Below are positions 1-6,325 of a DNA stretch of 8,901 bases, one piece after another. The notes beneath the pieces are model-generated. The model saw only the letters and a list, made by a program, of their open reading frames with translations, searched no databases and had not been told where the DNA came from. The stretch is taken from the NCBI GenBank assembly GCA_023441145.1, contig JAEZQN010000052.1, forward strand, positions 1-8,901, in the 5' to 3' direction. Source of the stretch: Bacillota bacterium. Its GTDB lineage: Bacteria > Bacillota > Clostridia > Lachnospirales > Lachnospiraceae. Positions within the stretch are counted from its first letter, which is position 1. Each line of letters opens with the position of its first letter. Both the position numbers and the translations under genes were made by a program.

Positions 1-1085
1 CTTGGTTTTGGGCTTTTACTCGGCTTTGGACTAGCACTTGGTACTGGTGGCGAAGTCGGTATCGTACCAGTAAACTTACCATACATATGACCTTCCGCTG
101 AATTACATGCATCCAAGCTGTAAGCAATAATGGAACCATTAAAGTTACCAGTCTTTTGCGAGATATCGCCTTCTGTTGCCACTATATTCCCAATAAAAGG
201 AGAATTCTCTAAGTAAATACTTTTTAATCCATATAGATTAAAAACAACACCTATCATATGATTTTTACTAAGATTACCTCCATACTGATTTCCATTAACA
301 TAAGTTTGAGGCATATTAATTGAATTATTACTTGGAGTATTATAAAAGGTAATAAAAAGTACCTTAGACATATCTGTAATACTATTGCCTACAAAGTTAA
401 TAATATTTTGGTATCCATATTTCCCCTTAAAGAACCCATAATCTATGGCGAAATTATTGTTGTTAAAATCAAGCTTATTCAAATTTATATTTACTATGTA
501 TTGTCCATTGCTGCTTTCATAACTTACCGCAGCATTATTACTATTCGTAGTAAGTTTAGTTGCAGTATCCTTCAAATACTTAGATTGCGCCTCTAAACTT
601 ACACGGGCTGCTGTAAAGTCGATATACCTCTTGTCTCCAGCTTTCTCGATATAATAAATCGGGTTACTACTGGAGGATGCATTCTTTAGCTTTTGTAATA
701 CATCACTACTTGGCGGACTTCCCAATCGTATTGTACCACCTTTATTATTGTTAAAATTATTCATTGTTAAACCATTCTTGATATAGGAAGTAGTGGTAGA
801 TAAGTCACCAAAGTTGAAGTTACTACCTGAAGCGCTATTTCCAACGGCAATTCCTCCCTCAATATGACCCGCATTCTGTAACCTATCAAACAAAAATACG
901 TTATAATCAGAAAGTATATTACTAATTGTATACCCCCTATCTGCCTGATCTGTATAAGTAAAATCACCAGATGTAAAACTACCAGAAGCAAATGCCTCAG
1001 AAGACATAATAAAAATCATAATGCAGAAAAAAACGATTCCCCTTCTTAGCTTCTTCGATCTATAAATGATACTCTTAATTTTCAT
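1..1085 (-). CDS. Secreted CAA-domain (choice-of-anchor A) adhesin-like protein, C-terminus cut by window edge
   Basis: The frame is open from an ATG at 1085 to the window edge (361 complete codons), so the C-terminus is missing. The start is supported by AAAGGGG at 1093-1099, 7 nt upstream. Residues 1-33 form a Sec signal peptide: a basic stretch (YRSKKLRR), a hydrophobic core (GIVFFCIMIFIM) and a likely cleavage site after AFA33. Residues about 53-342 resemble the choice-of-anchor A / collagen-binding-like adhesive domain. The landmarks are YNVFLFDRLQNAGHIEGGIAVG near the start (61-82), a central VVFNLYGLKSI strand (280-290), and the closing ENSPFIGNIVATEGDI...GNFNGSIIAYSL...AEGHMYGKFTG block (293-340). 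From 343 the chain becomes a Pro/Ser/Lys linker (SPKPSKSPKP), typical of a spacer before a cell-wall or membrane anchor. The protein is therefore probably surface-attached, with an adhesive or matrix role. The domain call rests on remembered family patterns, and the ligand is unknown. The gene is Asn/Ser-rich compared with its neighbours and has its own promoter. Confidence 0.8.
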   Translation of the reverse strand, partial: MKIKSIIYRSKKLRRGIVFFCIMIFIMSSEAFASGSFTSGDFTYTDQADRGYTISNILSDYNVFLFDRLQNAGHIEGGIAVGNSASGSNFNFGDLSTTTSYIKNGLTMNNFNNNKGGTIRLGSPPSSDVLQKLKNASSSSNPIYYIEKAGDKRYIDFTAARVSLEAQSKYLKDTATKLTTNSNNAAVSYESSNGQYIVNINLNKLDFNNNNFAIDYGFFKGKYGYQNIINFVGNSITDMSKVLFITFYNTPSNNSINMPQTYVNGNQYGGNLSKNHMIGVVFNLYGLKSIYLENSPFIGNIVATEGDISQKTGNFNGSIIAYSLDACNSAEGHMYGKFTGTIPTSPPVPSASPKPSKSPKP

Positions 1086-1116
1086 ATGTATACCCCTTTC
1101 TAAAAAATAGTCCCTA

Positions 1117-1128
1117 TGCCCTAGGGCA
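1117..1128 (-). repeat. 12-bp perfect palindrome in the 5' leader of the CAA gene
   Basis: TGCCCTAGGGCA is a perfect palindrome lying 32 nt upstream of the CAA gene start, inside the predicted untranslated leader. A second TAGGG follows at once on the minus strand, so CCCTA could instead pair with it across a GGGCA loop. CCCT is also complementary to AGGG within the ribosome site at 1093-1099. It could be a protein-binding site or part of a leader fold that affects translation. No known riboswitch consensus was recognised. Confidence 0.45.
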
Positions 1129-1199
1129 GTTCAAATATGTATAAGCGCTAAAGAGCAACGCGATAATTTCCTTGTCAAAGTCATCCATGTATTACCTGT

Positions 1200-1228
1200 A
1201 TCATACATTGCAATCTATAATATGTCAA
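1200..1228 (-). promoter_or_regulatory. Sigma-A type promoter of the CAA adhesin gene
   Basis: On the minus strand TTGACA (1228-1223) is followed after exactly 17 nt by TATGAT (1205-1200). This is a perfect -35 and a 5/6 -10. Transcription would start near 1193, giving a leader of about 108 nt before the ATG at 1085. Confidence 0.7.
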
Positions 1229-1236
1229 TAACGATA

Positions 1237-1253
1237 TTGAGAATTATTCTCGA
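1237..1253. promoter_or_regulatory. Fur-like inverted repeat upstream of the CAA gene promoter
   Basis: TTGAGAATTATTCTCGA is an 8-1-8 inverted repeat with a single mismatched pair and a perfect GAGAAT-T-ATTCTC core (1239-1251). It matches 12 of 14 positions of the classical 7-1-7 Fur consensus TGATAATNATTATCA, and the GAGAATNATTCTC form is common in known Fur boxes. It ends 8 nt upstream of the -35 of the proximal promoter and lies downstream of the distal promoter's -10. A bound repressor could therefore block the distal promoter and crowd the proximal one. Regulator identity is inferred from the sequence pattern only. Confidence 0.5.
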
Positions 1254-1274
1254 ATACTAGCAATATGTTCCATT

Positions 1275-1303
1275 ATAACACTAAAAAAAGAAAAGAGTGT
1301 CAA
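1275..1303 (-). promoter_or_regulatory. Possible distal promoter of the CAA gene, overlapping the tex terminator
   Basis: TTGACA at 1303-1298 is followed after 17 nt by TGTTAT (1280-1275), a 4/6 match to the -10. A perfect TATAAT at 1277-1272 is present but at a 20-nt spacing. The TTGACA forms the end of the 3' arm of the tex terminator stem, so the signal may be a by-product of that stem. It is weaker than the promoter at 1200-1228. Confidence 0.3.
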
Positions 1304-1351
1304 CTTATCTAAGAATCTAACAAATTTCCTAGACAAAATTGACACTCTTTT
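1291..1351 (-). terminator. Intrinsic terminator of tex
   Basis: Perfect 13-bp arms AAAAGAGTGTCAA (1291-1303) and TTGACACTCTTTT (1339-1351) flank a 35-nt loop. The minus-strand transcript meets the stem 3 nt after the tex stop codon and continues into CTTTTTTT (1289-1282), a good U-tract. The loop is unusually long for an intrinsic terminator. The other strand also has a T-run (to 1353), so the element could work both ways, although no rightward gene is seen ahead of it. Confidence 0.75.
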
Positions 1352-1354
1352 TTC

Positions 1355-3499
1355 TTATATCTTCATCGTTAATTGTATTCTGTTTTTAGATAGATCTACA
1401 CTCATTACCTTTACTTCAACAATATCTCCTACACTGACAACCTCAAGTGGGTGCTTTACAAATTTCTTATCTGTCAGCTGAGATATATGAACCAAACCAT
1501 CCTGGTGTACTCCAATATCAACAAACGCACCAAAGTCAATAACATTACGAACAGTTCCCTTAAGAATCATTCCTTCTTTTAGGTCTTTCATATCCATAAC
1601 ATCAGTTCTAAGAATTGGTTTTGGCATCTCATCTCTTGGATCTCTACCAGGTTTTTCAAGTTCCTTAAGAATATCAACTAAAGTAAGATCTCCTATTCCA
1701 AGGTCACCGGCTAATTGCTTAACATCCTTAACCTTTTTGCTGATTCCCGCAAGACCTGCAGCTACCACATCTTTCTTTGTGTATCCTAAGGTCTTTAGTA
1801 AGGTTTCTGCCGCCTCATAAGACTCTGGGTGCACACTAGTTGCATCTAGTGGATTCTGACCACCCAGTATTCTCATAAAACCGGCACACTGCTCATACGC
1901 CTTAGGTCCAAGCTTAGGTACCTTTAGCAACTCAGCTCTCTTACTAAATCTTCCATGTTCCTCTCGATATGCCACAATGTTTTTGGCAATTACCTTAGTA
2001 ATTCCTGAGATATATTCTAATAAGGATGCAGAGGCTGTATTTAGGTCTACTCCTACCTTATTTACACAACCCTCTACCACTCCTGTTAGGGCATCTGACA
2101 ACTTCTTCTGATTCATATCATGTTGGTATTGACCAACACCAATGGACTTAGGATCGATTTTAACCAACTCCGCCAATGGATCTTGAAGTCTTCTAGCGAT
2201 ACTAGCAGCACTACGTTGTCCTACATCGAATTGAGGAAACTCCTCTGTGGCTAATTTACTAGCAGAATATACAGAAGCTCCAGCCTCATTTACAATAATA
2301 TATTGTACTGGCTTCTTTATTTCCTTTAGCATATCCACAATGATCATCTCAGACTCCCTAGACGCCGTTCCGTTACCTACGGAGATTAAGGAAATATTAT
2401 ATTTATCAATTAGGTTCTTCACAACCCTCTTCGTTTCTTCCACCTTATTCTGTGGTTCCGTCGGATATACTACTGTTGTATCTAACACCTTACCTGTAGC
2501 ATCCACTACGGCCAGCTTACATCCTGTACGAAATGCAGGGTCCCAGCCAAGAACAACATGACCACTAATTGGTGGTTGCATTAATAGCTGTACTAGGTTC
2601 TTACCAAATACATCTATGGCACTATCCTCTGCCTTCTCTGTCAAATCATTACGAATCTCTCGTTCTATCGCAGGTGCGATAAGACGTTTATAACTATCCT
2701 CTATAGTTGTTATAAGATAAGGTGTCGTGTTAGGGTTGTCCCTAATAATAATTTGCTTCTCTAGGTACAAAAGGATACGTTCCTCTGGTGCGTTCACCTT
2801 CACAGTAAGAATCTTCTCTGCTTCTCCCCTGTTGATAGCAAGAATTCGATGTCCCGCAATTTTACTTAGCTTTTCTTCAAATTCATAATACATCTCATAT
2901 ACAGATTGTAACTTACTGTCCTTAGCCACACTTATCATGGAACCTTCCTTCATGGTAAGGCTTCGAATATAACTTCTATACTGTGCTTCATCGGAAATGG
3001 ATTCAGCAACTATATCCATAGCTCCTGCTATTGCTTGTGCTGTATCGGTTACTTCTTTTTCCTCGCTGACATAAGCAGCTGCCTCTTCCTCTAAGGACTT
3101 ATTCGTCATCTGAAGCATTAAAACGTTGGCTAGCCCTTCTAATCCTTTTTCCTTAGCGATGGTTGCACGAGTTCTTCTCTTTGGACGATATGGACGATAT
3201 AAATCGTCTACTACAACTTGAGTTGTTGCACTCATAATCTGTGCCCTAAGCTCTTCGGTCATCTTTCCTTGCTCTTCAATACTGGCAATTACCTGAGCTT
3301 TCTTATCCTCTAAGTTGCGAAGATACTGCAAACGTTCATATAACTTACGTAATACCTCATCATTTAAAGAGCCATGCTGCTCCTTTCGGTATCTAGCAAT
3401 AAAGGGAATTGTATTCCCCTCATCAATTAGTTTGACTGTAGCTTCTACTTGCCACAGCTCAATACCTAACTCATCTTTTAACTGTTTAAAAATATTCAT
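1355..3499 (-). CDS. tex: Tex-family RNA-binding transcription accessory protein
   Basis: This 714-residue protein matches the full length and domain order of Tex, a cytoplasmic nucleic-acid-binding factor linked to transcription and RNA metabolism. The N-terminal Tex region starts at MNIFKQLKDELGI and contains the conserved DEGNTIPFIARYRKE and DDLYRPYRPKRRTRA segments. A YqgF/RNase H-like domain begins near residue 316 (GWDPAFRTGCKLAVVD). Helix-hairpin-helix motifs lie around 485-541 (LNTASASLLEYISGI, LKVPKLGPKAYEQCAGFMRI). A C-terminal S1 RNA-binding domain spans about 638-711 (GTVRNVIDFGAFVDIG, HQDGLVHISQL). The start at 3499 is preferred because AGGAAGG lies 9 nt upstream and the protein then begins as the family does. 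A longer reading from 3559 would add 20 atypical residues and run through the likely promoter. The gene appears monocistronic, with its own promoter and terminator. No frameshift or domain loss is seen. Confidence 0.96.
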   Translation of the reverse strand: MNIFKQLKDELGIELWQVEATVKLIDEGNTIPFIARYRKEQHGSLNDEVLRKLYERLQYLRNLEDKKAQVIASIEEQGKMTEELRAQIMSATTQVVVDDLYRPYRPKRRTRATIAKEKGLEGLANVLMLQMTNKSLEEEAAAYVSEEKEVTDTAQAIAGAMDIVAESISDEAQYRSYIRSLTMKEGSMISVAKDSKLQSVYEMYYEFEEKLSKIAGHRILAINRGEAEKILTVKVNAPEERILLYLEKQIIIRDNPNTTPYLITTIEDSYKRLIAPAIEREIRNDLTEKAEDSAIDVFGKNLVQLLMQPPISGHVVLGWDPAFRTGCKLAVVDATGKVLDTTVVYPTEPQNKVEETKRVVKNLIDKYNISLISVGNGTASRESEMIIVDMLKEIKKPVQYIIVNEAGASVYSASKLATEEFPQFDVGQRSAASIARRLQDPLAELVKIDPKSIGVGQYQHDMNQKKLSDALTGVVEGCVNKVGVDLNTASASLLEYISGITKVIAKNIVAYREEHGRFSKRAELLKVPKLGPKAYEQCAGFMRILGGQNPLDATSVHPESYEAAETLLKTLGYTKKDVVAAGLAGISKKVKDVKQLAGDLGIGDLTLVDILKELEKPGRDPRDEMPKPILRTDVMDMKDLKEGMILKGTVRNVIDFGAFVDIGVHQDGLVHISQLTDKKFVKHPLEVVSVGDIVEVKVMSVDLSKNRIQLTMKI

Positions 3500-3530
3500 G
3501 TTCCAATACCTTCCTAATATTATTAATTTG

Positions 3531-3559
3531 ATTTTACTATAGTTACAAACACCTCGCAA
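3531..3559 (-). promoter_or_regulatory. tex: Promoter of tex
   Basis: On the minus strand TTGCGA (3559-3554) is followed after 17 nt by TAAAAT (3536-3531). Transcription would begin near 3524, giving a leader of about 25 nt with AGGAAGG before the ATG at 3499. Its position excludes the longer tex start at 3559. Confidence 0.55.
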
Positions 3560-3580
3560 GGTTTTCTGTCATAAGCATTC

Positions 3581-3608
3581 TTGAAATCTACGCCAAATTC
3601 TATATAAT
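3581..3608 (+). promoter_or_regulatory. Promoter of the membrane protein gene
   Basis: TTGAAA (3581-3586) is followed after 16 nt by a perfect TATAAT (3603-3608), about 35 nt before the ATG at 3644. It is divergent from the tex promoter, whose -35 ends 22 nt away, so both could share regulatory input. Confidence 0.6.
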
Positions 3609-3643
3609 GGTAATATAACCATGAAGATAGGAAGTGAGATAGA

Positions 3644-4993
3644 ATGAAAGAAGCCAATAATACAACTGAATATAGAGAAAACCCCGTCTTTATGGAGCTA
3701 GTATCGTTACTAGGTAACGGATTTGTTCTATCTCTATTTAATATAGACTTTTTATTTTTAAAGTATTTATTCCCATTGGTTGGATGCGCCATAATGCTAT
3801 ATGGATGCCATCTTATGAAGGAATATAGTTCTCATTTTCTAGCTGCCTATTACATAGCTTTAGCCCGATTTATGCTAATGATGGTTAACTTTCTGCTTGA
3901 TTGGACTTCTATTAGTTCAAATCTGTATGTGACTTATATTCAGATTACTTGTTCGCTTATTATTATCACTTTATTGTTTATATATCTAGACAAAGGTTTT
4001 TCCTCTATGTATGCTGATGCCGGCTTTTCCTCCTACCGTCATTCGCTATTTAAGTATATTTTTCTTTATTTCTCCAATGTAGTATCCACCTACCTAACCA
4101 TTCAGCTAGGTGTTCTGGGCGCTCTTATGGCCATTATCATTCTATTAGTCAATGTGGTATATGTTGCTCTTGCATTCCATCGAATCGGTAAAGAGCTTAC
4201 CAAAAGCTCCTTAGAAATAGAGCTATCCACATACAGTAAAGCACTAATTCGCAAACATTTCTACTATATAGCCTTCTATATCGTGATACTTGGTGTAACA
4301 ATTTACTTTAGTAATAAGGGATCCTTGTTTACACCTCCATCACCAGATGGAGGCGTAGAGGTAAGCCAAAAATATGAAAAGATTCAATCTAAACTGATCT
4401 CTCTTGGCATGGCAAAAAGCATTGTAGAGGACTTACCCACTAGTGAATATGAGTACCTGTCTACGGCTTCTTCGATACTAGCTCAAACAGATACCAAACA
4501 TGCCAATGGTGGAACCATAGAATTTACCACTTATCGAATAAAATTAAGCAACTCTGAGCGAATAGTCGTTTATTATAAATGGGTAGAGGAGCCTGACAAT
4601 CGATTATTTCAGATATTAGAGTACCAGCAAAACAGCCTTCATAATATTTGTGAACTTAATAGTTGTAACCTTTATAGTCATCCTGATAATAATCTGTCTA
4701 TTAGGATTGCCTCTGTAGAGGACAACATCAACAATATAGGAAATCCTTTCACCAACCAAAAATTATCTAATGTAGGAGATTCCCTTAGAGGATATCTTGG
4801 CTTTAGTTATTCTCCAGTAGACTCTTCTACATTGCCTTTAGTGGATATGCAAGTTAATCTGTATTATCAGGTTTCAATTTTTAATCTCCCATACTTAAAG
4901 ATTGTAGATTATATGAATGACTATGAAAAGCACAGTACCAGTATCGTTTACAACAGACTTACCATTCCTATCAACGATTTATTTATAAAGTAG
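3644..4993 (+). CDS. Polytopic membrane protein with large extracytoplasmic C-terminal domain, function unknown
   Basis: I do not recognise this 449-residue protein. Six hydrophobic segments are visible at about 35-55, 65-87, 93-115, 134-153, 155-178 and 205-223. A possible extra helix at 15-34 would make seven. Positive charges gather in the loops after segments 1, 3 and 5 (notably 180-205, with several Lys/Arg), which suggests these loops are cytoplasmic and that the C-terminal half faces outside. A PPSPDGG linker (231-237) leads into a soluble region (238-449). That region begins with a helix-like KYEKIQSKLISLGMAKSIVE and continues as mixed strand-like segments. C336 and C341 lie five residues apart and could form a disulfide. 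The start is supported by GGAAGTGAG upstream and by a promoter at 3581-3608. The gene stands alone, with a terminator after it. A sensor, transport accessory or envelope stress role is possible, but nothing in the sequence decides between these. Confidence 0.88.
   Translation: MKEANNTTEYRENPVFMELVSLLGNGFVLSLFNIDFLFLKYLFPLVGCAIMLYGCHLMKEYSSHFLAAYYIALARFMLMMVNFLLDWTSISSNLYVTYIQITCSLIIITLLFIYLDKGFSSMYADAGFSSYRHSLFKYIFLYFSNVVSTYLTIQLGVLGALMAIIILLVNVVYVALAFHRIGKELTKSSLEIELSTYSKALIRKHFYYIAFYIVILGVTIYFSNKGSLFTPPSPDGGVEVSQKYEKIQSKLISLGMAKSIVEDLPTSEYEYLSTASSILAQTDTKHANGGTIEFTTYRIKLSNSERIVVYYKWVEEPDNRLFQILEYQQNSLHNICELNSCNLYSHPDNNLSIRIASVEDNINNIGNPFTNQKLSNVGDSLRGYLGFSYSPVDSSTLPLVDMQVNLYYQVSIFNLPYLKIVDYMNDYEKHSTSIVYNRLTIPINDLFIK
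4334..4353 (+). repeat. Perfect 8-bp hairpin at the membrane/extracellular domain boundary
   Basis: CCTCCATC and GATGGAGG flank a 4-nt ACCA loop, inside the membrane protein gene. It encodes the PPSPDGG linker, exactly where the last membrane segment gives way to the soluble domain. The stem is more G+C-rich than its surroundings. It may reflect codon choice for Pro/Gly residues, or it may slow ribosomes at a domain boundary. Confidence 0.4.
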
Positions 4994-5037
4994 GGAACAA
5001 AAAAGTTTTGCTTCAAGAGCAATTTCCTCATATACAG

Positions 5038-5076
5038 AAGAAAAGCCATCTGCTTTATACGCAGACGGCTTTTCTT
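5038..5076. terminator. Bidirectional terminator between the membrane protein gene and lysC
   Basis: The arms AAGAAAAGCC (5038-5047) and GGCTTTTCTT (5067-5076) pair perfectly. After one mismatch the stem continues with TCTGC/GCAGA around a TTTATAC loop. On the plus strand a T-rich tail (CTTTTCTTTATTTATT) follows, ending the membrane protein transcript (stop at 4993). On the minus strand the lysC stop lies 9 nt before the stem, with a CTTTTCTTC tail. It serves both convergent genes. Confidence 0.85.
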
Positions 5077-5085
5077 TATTTATTA

Positions 5086-5562
5086 TTAGTCATTAATGAA
5101 CTTGTCATGAACAGAATTCATAGCTTGATCTACATCAGAGTCATTGATCAGAACGGTCACACGAATCTCAGAGGTAGAAATCATCTTAATATTTACTCCT
5201 ACATCATAAAGAGCTTCAAACATTTTAGCAGCAACTCCTGCATTGGACATCATACCAGCACCAACTACAGAAACTTTAGCCACATTTTTCTCTATAGAAA
5301 TGGATTCACACTTTAAGCTAGTTTTTCTGTGTCTTTCCAGAATTTCAACTGCTTCTTCTACAACATCTTCTGCCACAGTAAAGCTGATATCTTTCGTACC
5401 ATCTCTACCTACAGATTGTAGTATTATATCTACATTAATATTATGTCTTGCTAAGTGATTAAATAATTTAAAAGCTACTCCTGGTTGATCCTCTAATCCA
5501 ATTACTGCTATTCTGGCTGTATTTCTATCACAAGCTACCCCACTTACAAGCATTTTTTCCAT
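5086..5562 (-). other. Predicted in-frame aspartate kinase beta subunit (internal translation start in lysC)
   Basis: Inside lysC an ATG at codon 245 (5562-5560), with another at codon 248, is preceded by a full AAGGAGG Shine-Dalgarno at 5577-5571 with 8-nt spacing. This is at least as good as the site of lysC itself. Translation from here would give a 158-residue protein made only of the two ACT domains. Bacillus subtilis aspartokinase II and the Corynebacterium enzyme are known to make such a beta subunit from an in-frame internal start (near codon 246 in Bacillus), forming alpha2beta2 enzymes. Expression here is inferred from the ribosome site, its position at the domain boundary and that precedent. 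Confidence 0.65.
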
Positions 5563-6294
5563 TTCTACATCCTCCTTAACAACTGTTCCTTCAGATAAAT
5601 TCAAACTGGAGCGAACCACTAATTGAACACCATATTTTTTAGCCATTTCTACTGAACGATTGTGCAATACCCCTGCTCCTAAGGTTGCTAGTTCAAGCAT
5701 CTCATCATAGGTAATAGCATCCAATTTACGTGCCGTCTTTACGATTCTTGGGTCAGCTGTATATACCCCATCTACATCTGTATAAATCTCGCATGCATCA
5801 GCATTTAAGGCAGCTGCTAAAGCAACAGCTGTAGTATCAGAGCCTCCTCTTCCAAGAGTAGTATAATCATCAAATTTGTTTATCCCTTGGAATCCAGTAA
5901 CTATAACAATTTTACGGTTAGATAACTCATTTTTGATACGTTCTGAGTCTATTCTCTTTAATCTTGCATTGCCATAATTACTTGTAGTATTCATTGCAAC
6001 TTGAAATGCATTTAAAGATATTGCAGGTACTCCCAAATTATGCATTGCCATTGCCATCAACGCAACAGAAGTCTGTTCTCCTGTAGTTAATAACATATCC
6101 AACTCTCTTTTTGAAGGATTTGGATTAATATCCTTTGCTTGCTCAATTAATACATCTGTCATTTTGCCCATTGCTGATAACACAACGACAACATCATTGC
6201 CTTTTTGGTATTCTTCAACACATCTTCTGGCAACATTATAAATTCTTTCTTTATCGGCTACAGATGTCCCGCCAAATTTTTTCACTATTAGCAT
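5086..6294 (-). CDS. lysC: Aspartate kinase (alpha subunit), ACT-regulated
   Basis: Aspartokinase phosphorylates L-aspartate with ATP, the first step towards lysine, threonine and methionine, in the cytoplasm. The 402-residue length fits the monofunctional family. Residues 1-240 are the kinase domain, with the KKFGGTSVAD signature (5-14), TTGEQTSVALMA (70-81) and TLGRGGSDTTAVALAAAL (146-163). YTDVDGVYTADPRIV (171-185) follows. Two ACT domains lie at about 262-335 (IAVIGLEDQPGVAFKLFNHL) and 340-402 (VSVVGAGMMSNAGVAAKMF, ISTSEIRVTVLI), the usual site of feedback by lysine and/or threonine. AGGAGG at 6300-6305 lies 5 nt before the ATG. It is the last gene of the hom cluster, starting 31 nt after the mutase homologue. 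No lysine riboswitch fits in that gap, which argues for control with threonine genes. A second start inside the gene is annotated separately. The symbol is by family; a species may carry several aspartokinases. Confidence 0.95.
   Translation of the reverse strand: MLIVKKFGGTSVADKERIYNVARRCVEEYQKGNDVVVVLSAMGKMTDVLIEQAKDINPNPSKRELDMLLTTGEQTSVALMAMAMHNLGVPAISLNAFQVAMNTTSNYGNARLKRIDSERIKNELSNRKIVIVTGFQGINKFDDYTTLGRGGSDTTAVALAAALNADACEIYTDVDGVYTADPRIVKTARKLDAITYDEMLELATLGAGVLHNRSVEMAKKYGVQLVVRSSLNLSEGTVVKEDVEMEKMLVSGVACDRNTARIAVIGLEDQPGVAFKLFNHLARHNINVDIILQSVGRDGTKDISFTVAEDVVEEAVEILERHRKTSLKCESISIEKNVAKVSVVGAGMMSNAGVAAKMFEALYDVGVNIKMISTSEIRVTVLINDSDVDQAMNSVHDKFIND
5571..5577 (-). promoter_or_regulatory. 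Internal Shine-Dalgarno site for the lysC beta subunit
   Basis: The minus strand reads AAGGAGG, followed by ATGTAGAA and then ATG (codon 245). It encodes residues around KEDVE at the junction of the kinase and ACT domains. A perfect match to the 16S anti-Shine-Dalgarno inside a coding region, correctly spaced from an in-frame ATG, is unlikely to be neutral. Confidence 0.65.
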
Positions 6295-6325
6295 AGTGGC
6301 CTCCTACCATAACAACATTATAGTT

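Noticed and set aside
408..596. 62-codon plus-strand frame opposite the CAA gene
   Set aside because: Antisense to a real coding region, with no ribosome site or domain support.
767..991. 74-codon minus-strand frame inside the CAA gene
   Set aside because: It is in another frame of the same strand within a well-supported secreted protein; its hydrophobic look is a frame-shift artefact.
1086..1200. Cyclic di-GMP or other known riboswitch before the adhesin gene
   Set aside because: The leader lacks the conserved blocks of cyclic di-GMP type I or II, fluoride, ZTP or similar classes as I know them.
2247..2561. 104-codon plus-strand frame opposite tex
   Set aside because: Antisense to the conserved YqgF region of tex; a codon-pattern shadow.
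3500..3559. Longer N-terminus for tex (20 extra residues)
   Set aside because: The extension lies over the predicted promoter, does not look like the family, and the internal ATG at 3499 has AGGAAGG at good spacing.
3523..3792. 89-codon minus-strand frame spanning the tex upstream gap and the start of the membrane protein gene
   Set aside because: It overlaps both promoters and the N-terminal coding part of the membrane protein on the other strand, and has no recognisable domain.
6295..6325. Lysine riboswitch or T-box before lysC
   Set aside because: Only 31 nt separate lysC from the upstream gene, too little for either element, and no T-box motif was seen.
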